Shown here piece by piece: positions 10,950-21,567 of a stretch of 64,000 bases of DNA. The first letter of the stretch is position 1, and each line of letters starts with the position of its first letter. The position numbers were made by a program, and so were the translations under genes. Where the stretch lies: contig NC_092577.1 of the NCBI RefSeq assembly GCF_037975245.1, forward strand, positions 22,532,398 through 22,596,397, read 5' to 3'. The stretch comes from Apostichopus japonicus (taxonomy: Eukaryota; Echinodermata; Holothuroidea; Aspidochirotida; Stichopodidae). The notes below the pieces were generated by a model. The model saw only the letters and a list, made by a program, of their open reading frames with translations. It had not been told where the DNA came from and searched no databases.

Positions 10950-11297
10950 TCAGCGGCCACGACCTCGATGACGACGATTCTCGGTCCGTTGTACCGCGAA
11001 ATTCACTGGTCCTCGACGAAGTTTCTCGCGATCCCAGAAACAGCAGTCACCTTCTTTCCGGCGATGCTCCAAAATAGAAGACGGACTTCCAGCCTCAATA
11101 GAGTGAAGCACAAGTCGAACTTCTCGCCGACTAAATATTACCAGAGTCGGTTCAAAATCAGCTTTATAGCCACCAACTCCTGGCGTAACGAACTTCCTCA
11201 ACGGAGACAGAAATTCTTCACCTTCTCCGAAATAAAAACTGGAAAACTGTATTTTCACAGCAAAGTCCTCTTCAAACTTCTGAATGGAAGTGTACAA
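10950..11297 (-). CDS. Unrecognised 115-residue ORF with Arg/Gly-rich C-terminus
   Basis: An open minus-strand frame encodes 115 residues with an aromatic patch (FSSFYFGEGEEF), a Gly/Tyr segment (TPGVGGYKADFEP), mixed beta-like stretches and a basic end (RTENRRHRGRGR). I do not recognise a family. The opposite strand is also open for 131 codons (10968-11363), so codon content alone cannot decide whether either is real. The GC content here is higher than in the flanks, and it sits directly upstream of the LINE at 11.46 kb. It may be coding sequence of an unidentified transposable element. Confidence 0.3.
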   Translation of the reverse strand: MYTSIQKFEEDFAVKIQFSSFYFGEGEEFLSPLRKFVTPGVGGYKADFEPTLVIFSRREVRLVLHSIEAGSPSSILEHRRKEGDCCFWDREKLRRGPVNFAVQRTENRRHRGRGR

Positions 11298-11454
11298 TCA
11301 ATCTTGGTATCGATATCTCAATCCCTCAGAAACTACTGGCAGTTGAGCACTGACGATATATAGTAGAATGGTTTAATATTTGTCGTCGCTTGTATTCGTT
11401 CAGAAACTGAGAAATTCTCCGATCTGGGCGGGCTTTTATATACGATTCGCCATG

Positions 11455-13284
11455 TTCAGTGAGTTCAGTTCTGTTCTCGTGGAGTGCGGACGTGTTTTCG
11501 GCTGCTCTCCACCTTTCGTTGACCACACCTTTATTGTGTTTTTACGTTGGCCCTTCATTAGTTTACAGTTGTGTTTTGGATTTGTTTCGTTTTGTGTATA
11601 GGTGCGTGGCTTGCCACACCCCTAGCTGTCATGGCGGATCGCCGTGACAGCAAAATCGTATTGTTGAGTTTTTCGGGGGAGGCTAAGGTCGTCCCCGTAC
11701 AAGTTTTTTCAGTTTTGCGTTCTGTTGGTTTAAAGGTCCCTGGAGAGGTTGACGCGCTTCAGCGTAAACCTCTCCGGGGTATGAATTGTTTTGATGTACG
11801 GTTTACCTCGGAGGCTGCCCGCGTCCGAGGCGTCCATGTGTTGGAGGGAGTTGAGGGACTGAAGGTCACACCGTATGACAGTTCGGTGTGGGTGACAGTC
11901 CTCCATCTCCCTCTGGACATGTCTGAACAGGTTGTTGTGCGGACACTGGGGCGTTTTGGGAAAGTGACCGGCTACGAGGAGCCGGAATTCCTTGAATGTA
12001 AAGGTGTCAAGACCGGGACTAGACGAGTTAGAATCGAACTCAAGTCCGATATCCCCTCTACCTTGTGGGCTAATGGGCACAGGGCCCACATTGCATACCC
12101 GGGCCAGCCTCGCACTTGTTGGAGGTGTGGGCTGGAAGGGCATGAGGCCAGGTTGTGCCCGAACAAGCGGTGTAGCCGCTGTTTACAGGTCGGGCATACC
12201 CTGGCCGAGTGTAAGGGGATATCGTTTGCAACTCGTGTGGGAAAACGGGCCATCTCGCCCGTTTATGCCCAGACCGCTCATACGCCGCGAGAGTGGCTAC
12301 GGGCGTGGTTGAAGCGGTCCCTGTCCCGGCCTCTGACACCGTACCACATGATGCTCCTGTCATCGCCCCAGTGTCCGACACTAGCGCCCCGATGGAGGCT
12401 TTGTTCCCCCTTTCGTGTCCGACCTCTCCCCTGATCGAACTTGCCGAGACTGCCAGCCTGCCCACTGAGGCAGAGCAGGACAAAACGGCGGAGATGGTAC
12501 TAGCGGAGTGGCACGCGGCGCAGGATGCCGCTTGTACTGGTTCACCGGTAGCTACGCCCGCTATCGGTGATACTAGTCGGGCCCCGAGTCAACCGGCCCA
12601 AGAGACATTAAGTGGCCCAGATTCTGACTCGCCAATGGAGGACTGCACTACAGCCTTATTAGTTGTGGCTAAGGAGTCCTCCGATTGGTTTGATGAGACA
12701 AAACAGGCCACTGATCTCATTGACTCGAGTGGCCCTTCCACCCTACCCGCAGCCGCTTCCGCTATACCGGACACGATGGTCGCTAGTGGACCTCCTGTTC
12801 CTGACAGGGAGGTCCACTCGATCAAGGTTGACGAGGAGTTAAGAACTCTGCTCCCTCGTAAGAAAAGGGGGAATACTGTTAGGGGCTTGAAAAGACCCGT
12901 ATTGGGAAAATTTCGCAGGTAATGCGCAAGCCTGTCGTCTGCTATCGCGACGGGGTACCCCGGATGAATTTTGGAGTTAGTTAGTTGTTATGTGTGGGGT
13001 GGGGTGTTTGTGTGGTCCTTACATAATATGGTTTGGGGGTTTTCTGTTTGTGGTTTGGTGTTGGCTTTTTGGGGCTGGTTTGTGGAGCTTTATTGTTTTG
13101 GTTCTGTTAGCCTTTGGGTCCGTGTCCTTTTCACGTCACGTTAAACGCTATATTTTATACATTTGTGGGTTAGTGAGAGATTTCTGTTTGTGGGTTTTCA
13201 GTTGGGTTTTTGGTGGTTGTTAAACAGACGGATTGTTTTTGGTTTTGTTCACCTTTGGTCCGTGTCTTTGCACGTAAAAAGCAC
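11455..13284 (+). mobile_element. ORF1-only LINE (copy A), Tx1/L1-like
   Basis: The 5' end has ttcag pentamers and the leader cgtggagtgcggacg, which can fold as GTGGAG with CTCCAC. ORF1 follows, then only the last codons of ORF2 (RKPVVCYRDGVPRM) and the 3' UTR ending in gcacgtaaaaagcac at 13284. Almost all of ORF2 (endonuclease and RT) is missing, with the same junction as copy C at 30.6 kb. No target-site duplication was found; the 3' end abuts a Gypsy integrase at 13285. Confidence 0.85.
11631..12922 (+). pseudogene. LINE ORF1 with one frameshift (copy A)
   Basis: The start is the ATG at 11631 (MADRRDSKIV), matching the copy at 30755. ORF1 proteins of this kind bind the element RNA and form RNPs with ORF2 protein. 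Visible parts: an RRM-like N-terminal half (VTVLHLPLDMSEQVVVRTLG), then CCHC knuckles CWRCGLEGHEARLC and CSRCLQVGHTLAEC. A 1-nt loss in the aaagggg run near 12214 (aagggg here) shifts the frame inside the third knuckle. The correct frame resumes around 12293 and ends with LGKFRR at the TAA at 12920-12922. The stop overlaps an ATG (TAATG). The C-terminal half is acidic, Ser/Thr/Pro-rich and low complexity. Confidence 0.88.
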
Positions 13285-14289
13285 CAAAGATCAAGACATC
13301 CATGGGTTCAGTAGTTGCCAAAAGGCCACTGGAAATTGTAGCAATTGACTTTTACAATGATAGAGCCCAGTTGTGGAGGTGTAGAAAATGTGCTAGTCCT
13401 TACAGATGTGTTTACAAAATTTACGCAGGCTGTTCCTACAAGAGATCAGAAAGCATCAACAGTAGCTCAGGTTCTATTCAGAGAGTGGTTCATCAAGTTT
13501 GCTATCCCAGAGAGAATCCACAGCGACCAAGGCCGGAACTTCGAGAGCCGATTAGTCCAGCAGTTGTGTAATTTGTACAACATCAAGAAAACCCACACCA
13601 CCCCCTACCACCCGGAGGGCAATGCACAATGCGAACGTTTTAACAGGACAATGCATGACCGCTTGAGGACATTGTCTACGGATAAGAAGAGAAAATGGCA
13701 TAAGTATCTTCCTGAATTGGTGTATGCATATAATATGACACCACATACCACCACTGGATACTCCCCTCATTATCTATTTTTTGGAAGAGAACCAACATTA
13801 CGCATTGATCATTTGTTGGGTATTGAGAGTGACGAGACTTGGATGGCAGATCACCATCAGAGGCTAAGAACAGCTCTTGATATTGCTGCATCCAATATTG
13901 AGAAGGAAGCACAACGACGTCAGAAACAACATGGCCAGGCAGCTCCCAATACTAGTTTACCAATTGGCGCCAGAGTACATACCAGGAACAGGAAAGTAAA
14001 GGGTAGAAACAAGATACAAGATTTCTGGGACGATATCCCACATAAAGTTATTTACCGTCCTTATCCTGATGGTAACGTGTATGTAATTGAACCCCTTGAC
14101 GGAAATGGCACAACAAAGACATTGCACCGAAGAGACAAACTTGATTCAAAGGAATTGGTTCAAACTTTGGAACCTGCAGGGCCAAGTGAGGAAGTACCTG
14201 CTGTTGACGCCCTAAGCCAGAACTCAGATGAAGTAATCGACTCAGCTTGGTGGGTAGAGAATGTCAACCCCGACGCCCAACAGCCGTAA
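13285..14289 (+). pseudogene. Ty3/Gypsy integrase, 5' truncated and frameshifted
   Basis: The first part reads PKIKTSMGSVVAKRPLEIVA with the first catalytic Asp in AIDF. A one-base excess in the tttt run near 13350 shifts the frame. The rest is open to 14289: LTDVFTKF, the second Asp in HSDQGRNFE, the catalytic Glu in QCERFNRT, and a C-terminal DNA-binding part with VIYRPYPDGNVYVIEPLDG. Integrase inserts the element cDNA into the genome. The RT, RNase H and gag parts that should lie upstream are absent; an ORF1-only LINE sits there instead. The element's 3' LTR follows at 15229. Confidence 0.88.
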
Positions 14290-15228
14290 CGATAGCAATA
14301 AGTCAATTGAAATTGCTACAGCGCCTATGCCTGATGCAACTAACACTACAGCAGTGTTAACACTACAGCAGTGTAAACTAACACTACCATGAAGTTCCCA
14401 GTGACTCTGTTGATATGAACTGATACGTAAACGAAAAGGATTTAGGGAACAACACCTTGAGGCGTTCATCCCGAAGTAATGCTGGTGTGCACTCGAACCC
14501 TAGTAAACTTCCCAGGTCTGCAATTCAGCAAGAGGTTCGAACTAGTTATGTTGACCCAACTGTTCTAGCTAATATATCTCAAACTCAGCTCCTGTTGGCA
14601 CAGATGCATGCCAAGTGTTAGTGTTGATTCCTACAATTATATGCTTTTGTGTGTTCGTTAGATTTAGGTTGGTTTGGAAAGAATTCTTTTCAATTTAATT
14701 TTATTGTATATATGTTGTTGTCGCCACTCAAGCACTGTCTAGATGTTTTGGCAAATGTATATGTATTCAACCTTCCAGGTATTAATTGCCTATATAGCAG
14801 AGCTTCGTCTATCACATTCCTGCATGCAGCATTGTGCAAAATAGTTCATTCGGATTATGTATTATTGCTGGGATCTATTTCAAGATTTGCATGTAACTGT
14901 ATTATCTCGATCAGTTGTATTCAGTCTATCTTGTCATTTTGTAACATTTGCTCATTGATACTCAGTTTAAAAAAGGGTTAGCAATTGCAATTATGTATTT
15001 TGTCTTGAAATACTTGTACATGAGAGTGTTGAAATGTAGCATGATATGTTACAACCAATTTTATAGTCTTAAGTCACACCGACTACCATATGTATTGGAC
15101 TTACTTGACGGCATCCCAAAGCAGGTTTGAAAGGCTTGCTTGTTTTTTTGTAAATATGTTGAAGTTAAATATTCTGTCTTGTTCTTCTGATTAATGTCAG
15201 GGACGACATTGTTTAAAGGAAGGGGAGG
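14290..15228 (+). other. Gypsy 3' internal spacer with polypurine tract
   Basis: No further long ORF or envelope gene is recognised. A small tandem repeat (taacactacagcagtgt) is near 14340-14375. A polypurine tract, aaaggaaggggagg, lies at 15215-15228 immediately before the LTR, as needed for plus-strand priming. Confidence 0.7.
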
Positions 15229-16137
15229 TGTAACAGTGGTAACCCTTACCGATGGACTTGGTAAAAGGCGACGAGCGCCATCTATTTGACTTTACTACTT
15301 TTTTATGAGAATCATTTGCTACAACAACAACTACTTTTTGTGAATGGTCTTATCATCCTTTTTACAGAGCCATTCTTGTGCATGACAAGAACATATTATA
15401 TTCAGGGTAAGCTTTCATTCGTGATTGTATGATGGGATTTAATTGCAGAGTGATGAAGAGTGTATTTGATTTCAAAATTGCTGTCAATTAAGTAACTTAA
15501 GTAACTTGCCTGTCACCGTAGATCGCCATTCACCACCGTGCTATCATAACGCACGTGTGTTGTGGGGCCTTGGCCTTGACGTTATATCTTTGTAACAATG
15601 TGCACTACATCGACCGTTATGTGTTTGCTAAGTTGTATACTAAGCTTATACTTATCCCTTATAATTAGTAACCATGTTTCCTGGAGATGGGTGAAGGTGT
15701 AAATTAGTATTAAAATGTAACATCAGACCTGAGAGATCTATAATCTCCTTAGCAACCCAATTGTTTAAATGAAGTTGGTCACATGACATGTCACCTGATA
15801 TTTTCTTTTTATTTCTTAAAGTGATTTATTTTAATTCTTTTTGTTGAAGTAATTGAGATTGTTGGATTCATTTAGTGCTTTGCTATGACCAACATCTGAG
15901 AATAATGAGACAATATTCAATTAAGTAAGAACAATACTCAATGTTTATGACTCCTCGTCACTCATGTATTGGTTCTCATTGCACATTTAATTTACATTAA
16001 TTATCCATGATAAGTAATTACCTTAATCTTGTATTTATGATCCATTTGTTTTGTCTTTGCAGGGTTTTTATTTCTTATTGTTCTTTTCCACTGAATAAAC
16101 ACGATGGCAACATGAACCTGTGTTTTTGGTCATTACA
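15229..16137 (+). repeat. Gypsy 3' LTR, 909 bp
   Basis: The unit begins TGTAACAG right after the polypurine tract and ends CATTACA at 16131-16137, giving the TGTAA/TTACA inverted ends typical of LTRs. A polyadenylation signal, aataaa, lies near 16094 close to the end. The matching 5' LTR is not in the window, so no LTR-LTR age comparison is possible. Confidence 0.8.
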
Positions 16138-16704
16138 CCTGCTATGGGCAGTTCAGTTTATTGAGTTTTACACCAACTGGTTATAGCCTAGCCTGGGTAA
16201 GTTTTACACTCACATGTTAATCTACAGCACAAAGGTCTATGCATAATTTCACTAGAAATGTGTGGCTTTGATTATGTGTGCTCTCAGAAGTCAGAAGCTA
16301 CCGTACACCACAATTACTCGAATTAGCACAATTACTCGAAAGAAAAAAAGTAGTCACTAGAAGCGGCCGTTAATTAGGGAAGGTCTTGCTTTGAGTATGA
16401 CACACAGTAGGAATATACTTACTTAGGTCTAGACTTTGGCCTAGTTCTGAAGTGAAGGTACTTACTATACAAATACAATCCTATATTATCTCATAGCCCG
16501 TAGTGTATTTACTACATCAGGGAATGAATCTGGCCTAGCCTAAGAACGTAAGGGCTAACGTTAAGCTATACTTATCGCGCGCACTGACTGTCTCACAGAA
16601 ATTACAAAATCGACATGGTCCCGGTATTTCACCTTTACATTTAAACACTGATTTAAGGTTACTCATACCCCATTGATCTAGCAAGAATTTGACTTCGTCA
16701 TCTG
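16138..16704. other. Spacer between Gypsy LTR and CR1-type LINE
   Basis: I see no gene. The junction with the RT fragment is not sharply defined. Confidence 0.4.
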
Positions 16705-17945
16705 TTGTCAGAATTAAATTGCAAGGAAACCACAATAGCAAAGGTGCTTTTCTTAGATTTCTCAAGTTCTTTCAATACCGTCCTACCAAATCAATTAATC
16801 ACAGATCTGTCAGGTTTCATCACTGAACCATGGCTCCTACACTGGCTTGCTCAGTTCTTAACTGGGTGGTCAAGACACGTTAAATTGGAGAATGGGTTGT
16901 CAGATAGGTCAGAGATTAAAGTTGGAGTGCCTCAGGGTGGTCCATTGTCTGCTTTACTCTTCACATTATATACGGATGAAATCAAGTCTGGTGGTCATAT
17001 CTCAATCACAAAATATGCCGATGACACTGCTATATTATGCAAAATATCTAAGAGTTCATCTGTCAATGATCAGCTGAACTATCAGCAATCAGTCAACGAC
17101 TTGGTTTCAACATGTGATAGAAAGAATTTGTTGCTAAACGCTAAGAAGTCGAAGGAAATGTGCTTTGCTAACATCAATATAAAACATCAAGGTCTTCTGT
17201 CTGCAAAATCACAAGGTGTCACCATACATGAATCTGAGGTAGAACGAACATCAAGAACTGAATACCTAGGAGTATGCATTGATGATAATGTGACGTTCAC
17301 GTCGCATATCTCGAAAATCTTGAAAAAAGTGTATTATTTTGTTTCAAGTCTTGCCTATTTTGTGTCATTCTTTATGAAGGTGCAAGGACAAATGTGTTCA
17401 GCTCCTTTATTCTGCCACACTTACTTTATGCTGTTCCTGTATGGTATCACTTTATATCATCCTCTGACAAGCATAGACTGATGAGATTCCTTAAGTATAC
17501 TTCACGTATATTGAATGTAAGCCAGCTATTACTGAAGGATCAAGTAAACACAGCTGCAAAGAATGAATTTGTAAGGATGACAAATAAAATTAGAGATGAC
17601 AAAGATCACCCACTACATGGGCCACTTAATTGTCTGTTGGTGAAAGCTACCAGGAATCTTAGGAACCCTCATATCTTGCCAAAATATAGAATTAAACTTT
17701 ATAAGAACTCTTTCATCTACCGTGCTGCAATTTACATTCAATTTGGTATTTTGGAACCTATCATTGAATTTTTACTCATTGTTTCACCTAGTTCTAGTAA
17801 TGTATATAGTTTTAACGCTTTCTTGATGTGCAATGTTTTGAACATCTTATCTATCATGGTTTTCGTATTCATTTATTTTTGAGTTTCACATGTGTACTCC
17901 TTTTTATAAATATGCTATATTTATACTGGTTTCAATAAATGAAAT
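16705..17945 (+). pseudogene. CR1/Jockey-group LINE reverse transcriptase fragment with 3' end
   Basis: The frame shows the RT A motif (VLFLDFSSSFNTV), VGVPQGGPLSALLF, the catalytic YADDTAIL near 17015, and EYLGVCIDDN. A frameshift around 17395 moves the frame, which continues with LLYAVPVWYHFIS and YRIKLYKNSFIYRAA to about 17880. The 3' end carries a short aatgaaatg-type tandem tail (17935-17960), as in CR1/L2 elements, which lack poly-A. Everything upstream of the RT palm, including the endonuclease, is missing. It is a 5'-truncated dead copy. Confidence 0.85.
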
Positions 17946-18252
17946 GAAAAATGAAATGCAATAATTAGATGGTTATTTGCACATTTCTTCGTTGTATTTG
18001 AAAGTTTCTCCAGATTGCGACTGTCTTCGTAGGACGCTGCTAGATCGAACGTCTTGAGTAGCGACTACCAACCAATCAGACGCGAGGATAGCAATATGCA
18101 AATAATCTATTTTCACCAGGGTTATGTTAAGATCAATTTACGCCATGACGGATGGAGCGTAACAAGGATGATGTTTACTAACGTACCCAATAACCAGGAT
18201 AATGTTAGCAAATTGTTAACCAGGTTGTTTTTAGAGTGTATCATCAAGTGTC

Positions 18253-18460
18253 GAATCCTATCATCATGCCCAGAGGTATTCGCAAGAAGAACGTGCCGTA
18301 CCCATGTGGTTCGTGCAACAGGTATTGCGATAGTAACTGTATTAACTTGTTTTAAATGGTTTCACAGCCAATGTGAGGAGCTCACCCGAATTCACATGTC
18401 AAGATCAACTGTTGCATATCATTGTTTCGAATGCAATACTTCAATGGGTAAATTCAAATA
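18253..18460 (+). pseudogene. Degenerate PHD-like zinc-binding fragment, possibly CR1 ORF1
   Basis: Two frames together give MPRGIRKKNVPYPCGSCNRY, CDSNC, then, after a frameshift at an in-frame TAA near 18354, WFHSQCEEL and AYHCFECN. The spacing of Cys and His residues fits a PHD-type finger such as those in ORF1 of CR1-group LINEs. Its place just after a CR1-type RT fragment supports that, but the two are out of natural order (ORF1 should precede ORF2), so they are separate insertions or a rearrangement. An overlapping 184-codon frame (18054-18608) contains only part of this signal. Confidence 0.5.
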
Positions 18461-18608
18461 CGAAAACGCACTCCGTCGTCTTTCTGCTGCATCCACAAGC
18501 ATTAGTTCCTTGGAATCTGCCGTTACCAATGAAGACATCCACCTGCGTTCCACTCGTATGACAGAAAGTCCCCTGAAGCCGGTGAGTATACAAATAAACC
18601 GTTATTAG

Positions 18609-18957
18609 GGGTTTTTTGGTCGATTTTTTTCAACCGATATCCTTCATATGTTCGTTCGTTTTCGCGCACTTCCCCCCCCCCCCTTCGATATTTACCAATT
18701 TTGTTCGATTTCAACGGATATTGTTTGTTTTTGCATACACACACGTTTACACGCACACGTGACTTTTGTTGATATAGTTGTTCAGACTCGCTTTAACCCC
18801 GATTTGTAGTTAATGTTTAAGTGATTTTCTCCTGGTTTTACGGGTTGATCTAAAAACCATCTGTTGTTTGTATCGTCGTATAATCCATGACATTTGCTAA
18901 GAAACAAATTAACTACAAGTTAGGGTTAAAGCGAAACTGAAACAACTATCTGAAAAC
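18609..18957. other. Spacer with C-run
   Basis: No gene is recognised. It contains a run of 12 C near 18671 and short ac/ca repeats near 18738-18760. Confidence 0.4.
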
Positions 18958-19340
18958 TGGGCGTCGTGGTCAAAAGTGGTTAAAGGCAGTGGATCTAAGG
19001 ATTACAGGTTCGAGCCCTGGCCAGATCATTGCGTTGTGTCCTTGGGCAAAGCGCTTTATCTCCATTGCCTCTCTTCACCCAGGTGTATAACTGGGGACTT
19101 GCGAGGTAACTTGTAAATATAGTTGCGTGCGCCGGTTTGTGGCTGCACCCTATGGGAAGTCCCCCGGGGCACACGTGGTTGTGGTGCCCCAGGAGAGATT
19201 GTTTGAATTGTGCACCCTTTGGTGTGTAGGTGGGACAAGTTACCAATGACCAGGGTTAGATTGTAAAAGTGGTGTGAAAGGGCCTTCGCCCTATACAAAA
19301 CTATAAACCTAAAATAAGAAAATAATAATAAATGTGAGCA
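18958..19340 (+). repeat. tRNA-derived SINE with A/T-rich tail
   Basis: The head has a Pol III A-box-like tggtcaaaagtgg (18967-18979) and a B box ggttcgagccc (19007-19017), 28 bp apart. Downstream is a conserved-looking body (gtccttgggcaaagcgcttt and cttcacccaggtgtataa) that I associate with deuterostome SINEs. The unit ends with aaaataataataaat. It is not a functional tRNA: there is no acceptor-stem pairing or proper anticodon arm. Target-site duplications were not clear. Confidence 0.8.
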
Positions 19341-19679
19341 AAAAAAATCAGATTTTGGACACAAATTTAAAAGTGTTGTCTAAAATATTATTCATGCGAA
19401 AGGTATTTTTGGGTCCCTAACATGCAAATTTGGATAGAGGTTGTTGGAAATATACAATTTTATTAGGTGCTTAGGGCATTAAGGGTGTACAATGTCTACG
19501 TTTGTTTGGTGTTACCCCTTCCCCGACGAATATTATTGATTTATTTATTTATTAATAAAACGCATTTATTTTTTCCGATGTATACTGCTCCAGTGGATTA
19601 GCGATCAAAAGGATATATAGAAAGGTGTGGAGGTAACATAACACGCGTCCCACTCGAATCCAATGGAAACGGAAATTGT
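19341..19679. other. Spacer
   Basis: No gene is recognised. AT-rich, with a ttattgatttatttatttatt patch near 19530. Confidence 0.4.
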
Positions 19680-19869
19680 CTTTTGAACTCTTTGTCGATA
19701 GCACTATACGGTACAGAGTGTCATGCAACAGAAATAAGAGTGAGAACATGCATTGAAATCAACACAAACAAGGAATGGTATCGCAAAGAATACAATGAAA
19801 CTCGGATCCCACTTATATCACCAGACATCGAGGAAGATTGTTTGTCGGCAGCCAGAGAAGGAGGTTACT

Positions 19870-20012
19870 ATATTTTATACATTTGTGGGTAAGTGAGAGA
19901 TTTCTGTTTGTGGGTTTTCAGTTGGGTTTTTGGTGGTTGTTAAACAGACTGAGATTGTTTTTGGTTTTGTTGACCTTTGGTCCGTGTCCGTTTCTTTGCA
20001 CGTAAAAAGCAC
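19870..20012 (+). mobile_element. 3'-end-only LINE copy (143 bp) with target-site duplication
   Basis: The sequence atattttatacatttgtggg through gcacgtaaaaagcac matches the last part of the 3' UTR of LINE copies A and C. It is flanked by aggttact at 19862-19869 and 20013-20020, consistent with 5'-truncated target-primed insertion into the vertnin/MULE-like gene. Confidence 0.88.
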
Positions 20013-20294
20013 AGGTTACTCTTCGGGATACACAATGGCAGCCGCAGCAACCGTGCTTCAACGACCTCAGTTCGTTCAGTTCAGTTCAGTTCAGTTCAGA
20101 CGAGTTCAGTTCAGTTCTCGTGGAGTGCGGACGTGTTTTCGGCTGCTCTCCACTTTTCGTTGACCACACCTTTTTGTGTTTTTACGTTGGCCTTTCCTTA
20201 GTTTGCAGTTTGTGTTAGTGTAGTTTGTGTGTTTTGGGTTTGCTTCGTTGTGGTTTTTGTATAGGTGCGTGGCTTTGCCACACCCCTAGCTGTC

Positions 20295-21567
20295 ACGGCG
20301 GCTCGCCGTGACAGCAAAATCGTATTGTTGAGTTTTTCGGGGGAGGCTAAGGTCGTCCCCCGGACAAGTTTTTTCAGTTTTGCGTTCTGTTGGTTTAAAA
20401 GTCCCTGGAGAGGTTGACGCGCTTCAGCGTAAACCTCTTCGGGGTATGAATTGTTTTGATGTTCGTTTTACCTCGGAGGCTGCCCGCGTCCGAGGCGTCC
20501 ATGTGTTGGAGGGAGTCGAGGGACTGAAGGTCACACCGTACGACAGTTCGGTGTGGGTGACAGTCCTCCATCTCCCTCTGGACATGTCTGAACAGGTTGT
20601 TGTGCGGACACTGGGGCGTTTTGGGAAAGTAACCGGCTACGAGGAGCCGGAATTCCTTGAATGTAAGGGTGTAAAGACCGGGACCAGACGAGTTAGATTA
20701 CAACTCAAGTCCGATATCCCCTCTACCTTGTGGGCTAATGGGCACAGGGCCCACATTGCATACCCGGGCCAGCCTCGCACTTGTTGGAGGTGTGGGCTGG
20801 AAGGGCATGAGGCCAGGTTGTGCCCGAACAAGCGGTGTAGCCGCTGTTTACAGGTTGGGCATACCCTGGCCGAGTGTAAAGGGGATATCGTATGTAACTC
20901 GTGTGGGAAAACGGGCCATCTCGGTCGTTTATGCCCAGACCGCTCATACGCCGCGAGAGTGGCTACGGGCGTGGTTGAAGTGGTCCCCGTCCCGGCCTTT
21001 CAAACCGTATCACCTGATGCTCCTCTCATCGCCCCAGTGTCCGACACTAGCGCCCCGGTGGAGGTTTTCAACTCCCCTTCGTGTTCCACCTCGTCCCTGG
21101 AGGAAGTTGCCGCTCCGGCCGAGACTGCCCACTAAGGCGGAGCAGGACAAAACGGCGGAGATGGTATTAGCGGAGTGGCATGCGGAGCAGGATGCCGCTT
21201 GCACTGGTTCACCGGTAGCTACGCCCGCTATCGGTGACACTAGTCGGCCCTCGAGTCAACCGGCCCAAGAGACATTAAGTGGCCCAGATTCGGACTCGCC
21301 AATGAGGACTGTGCTTCCGCCTTAGTAGTTGTGGCTAAGGAGTCCTCCGATTGGTTTGATGAGACAAAACACGCCACTGACCTCATTGACTCGAGCGGCC
21401 CTTCCACCCTGCCCGCAGTCGCTTCCACTATACCGGACACGATGGTCGCTAGTGGACCTCCTGTTCCTTGTGACGAGGAGCTAAGAGGTCTGCTAGGTCG
21501 TAGGAAAAGGGGAAACACCGCTAAGGGCCTGAAAAGAGCCGTATTGGGAAAACATCGCAGGTTATGA
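20295..21567 (+). pseudogene. LINE ORF1 of copy B, start lost and frameshifted
   Basis: The ATG found in copies A and C is ACG here (20295-20297). An extra C near 20358 (cgtcccccgg) shifts the frame, which is then open from 20380 with FDVRFTSEAARVRGVHV and the three CCHC knuckles (CWRCGLEGHEARLC, CSRCLQVGHTLAEC, CNSCGKTGHLGRLC). Two more frame changes follow, around 21100-21135 and 21302-21325, before the last frame ends in GKHRRL at TGA 21565-21567. The stop overlaps the ORF2 start (ATGA at 21564). At least four lesions make this ORF1 non-functional unless translated from another copy. Confidence 0.88.

Noticed and set aside
10703-11450. Possible LTR starting tgttacg
   Set aside because: No matching end, no primer-binding site or polypurine tract found.
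11730-12483. Minus-strand and second-frame ORFs of 70-170 codons across LINE ORF1 copies
   Set aside because: They mirror the GC-rich ORF1 sequence and recur at the same place in every copy (20.7, 31.1 kb). They show no domains and are shadows of ORF1.
18967-19017. Functional tRNA gene
   Set aside because: A and B boxes are present but no tRNA cloverleaf can be formed and the body continues as a SINE.
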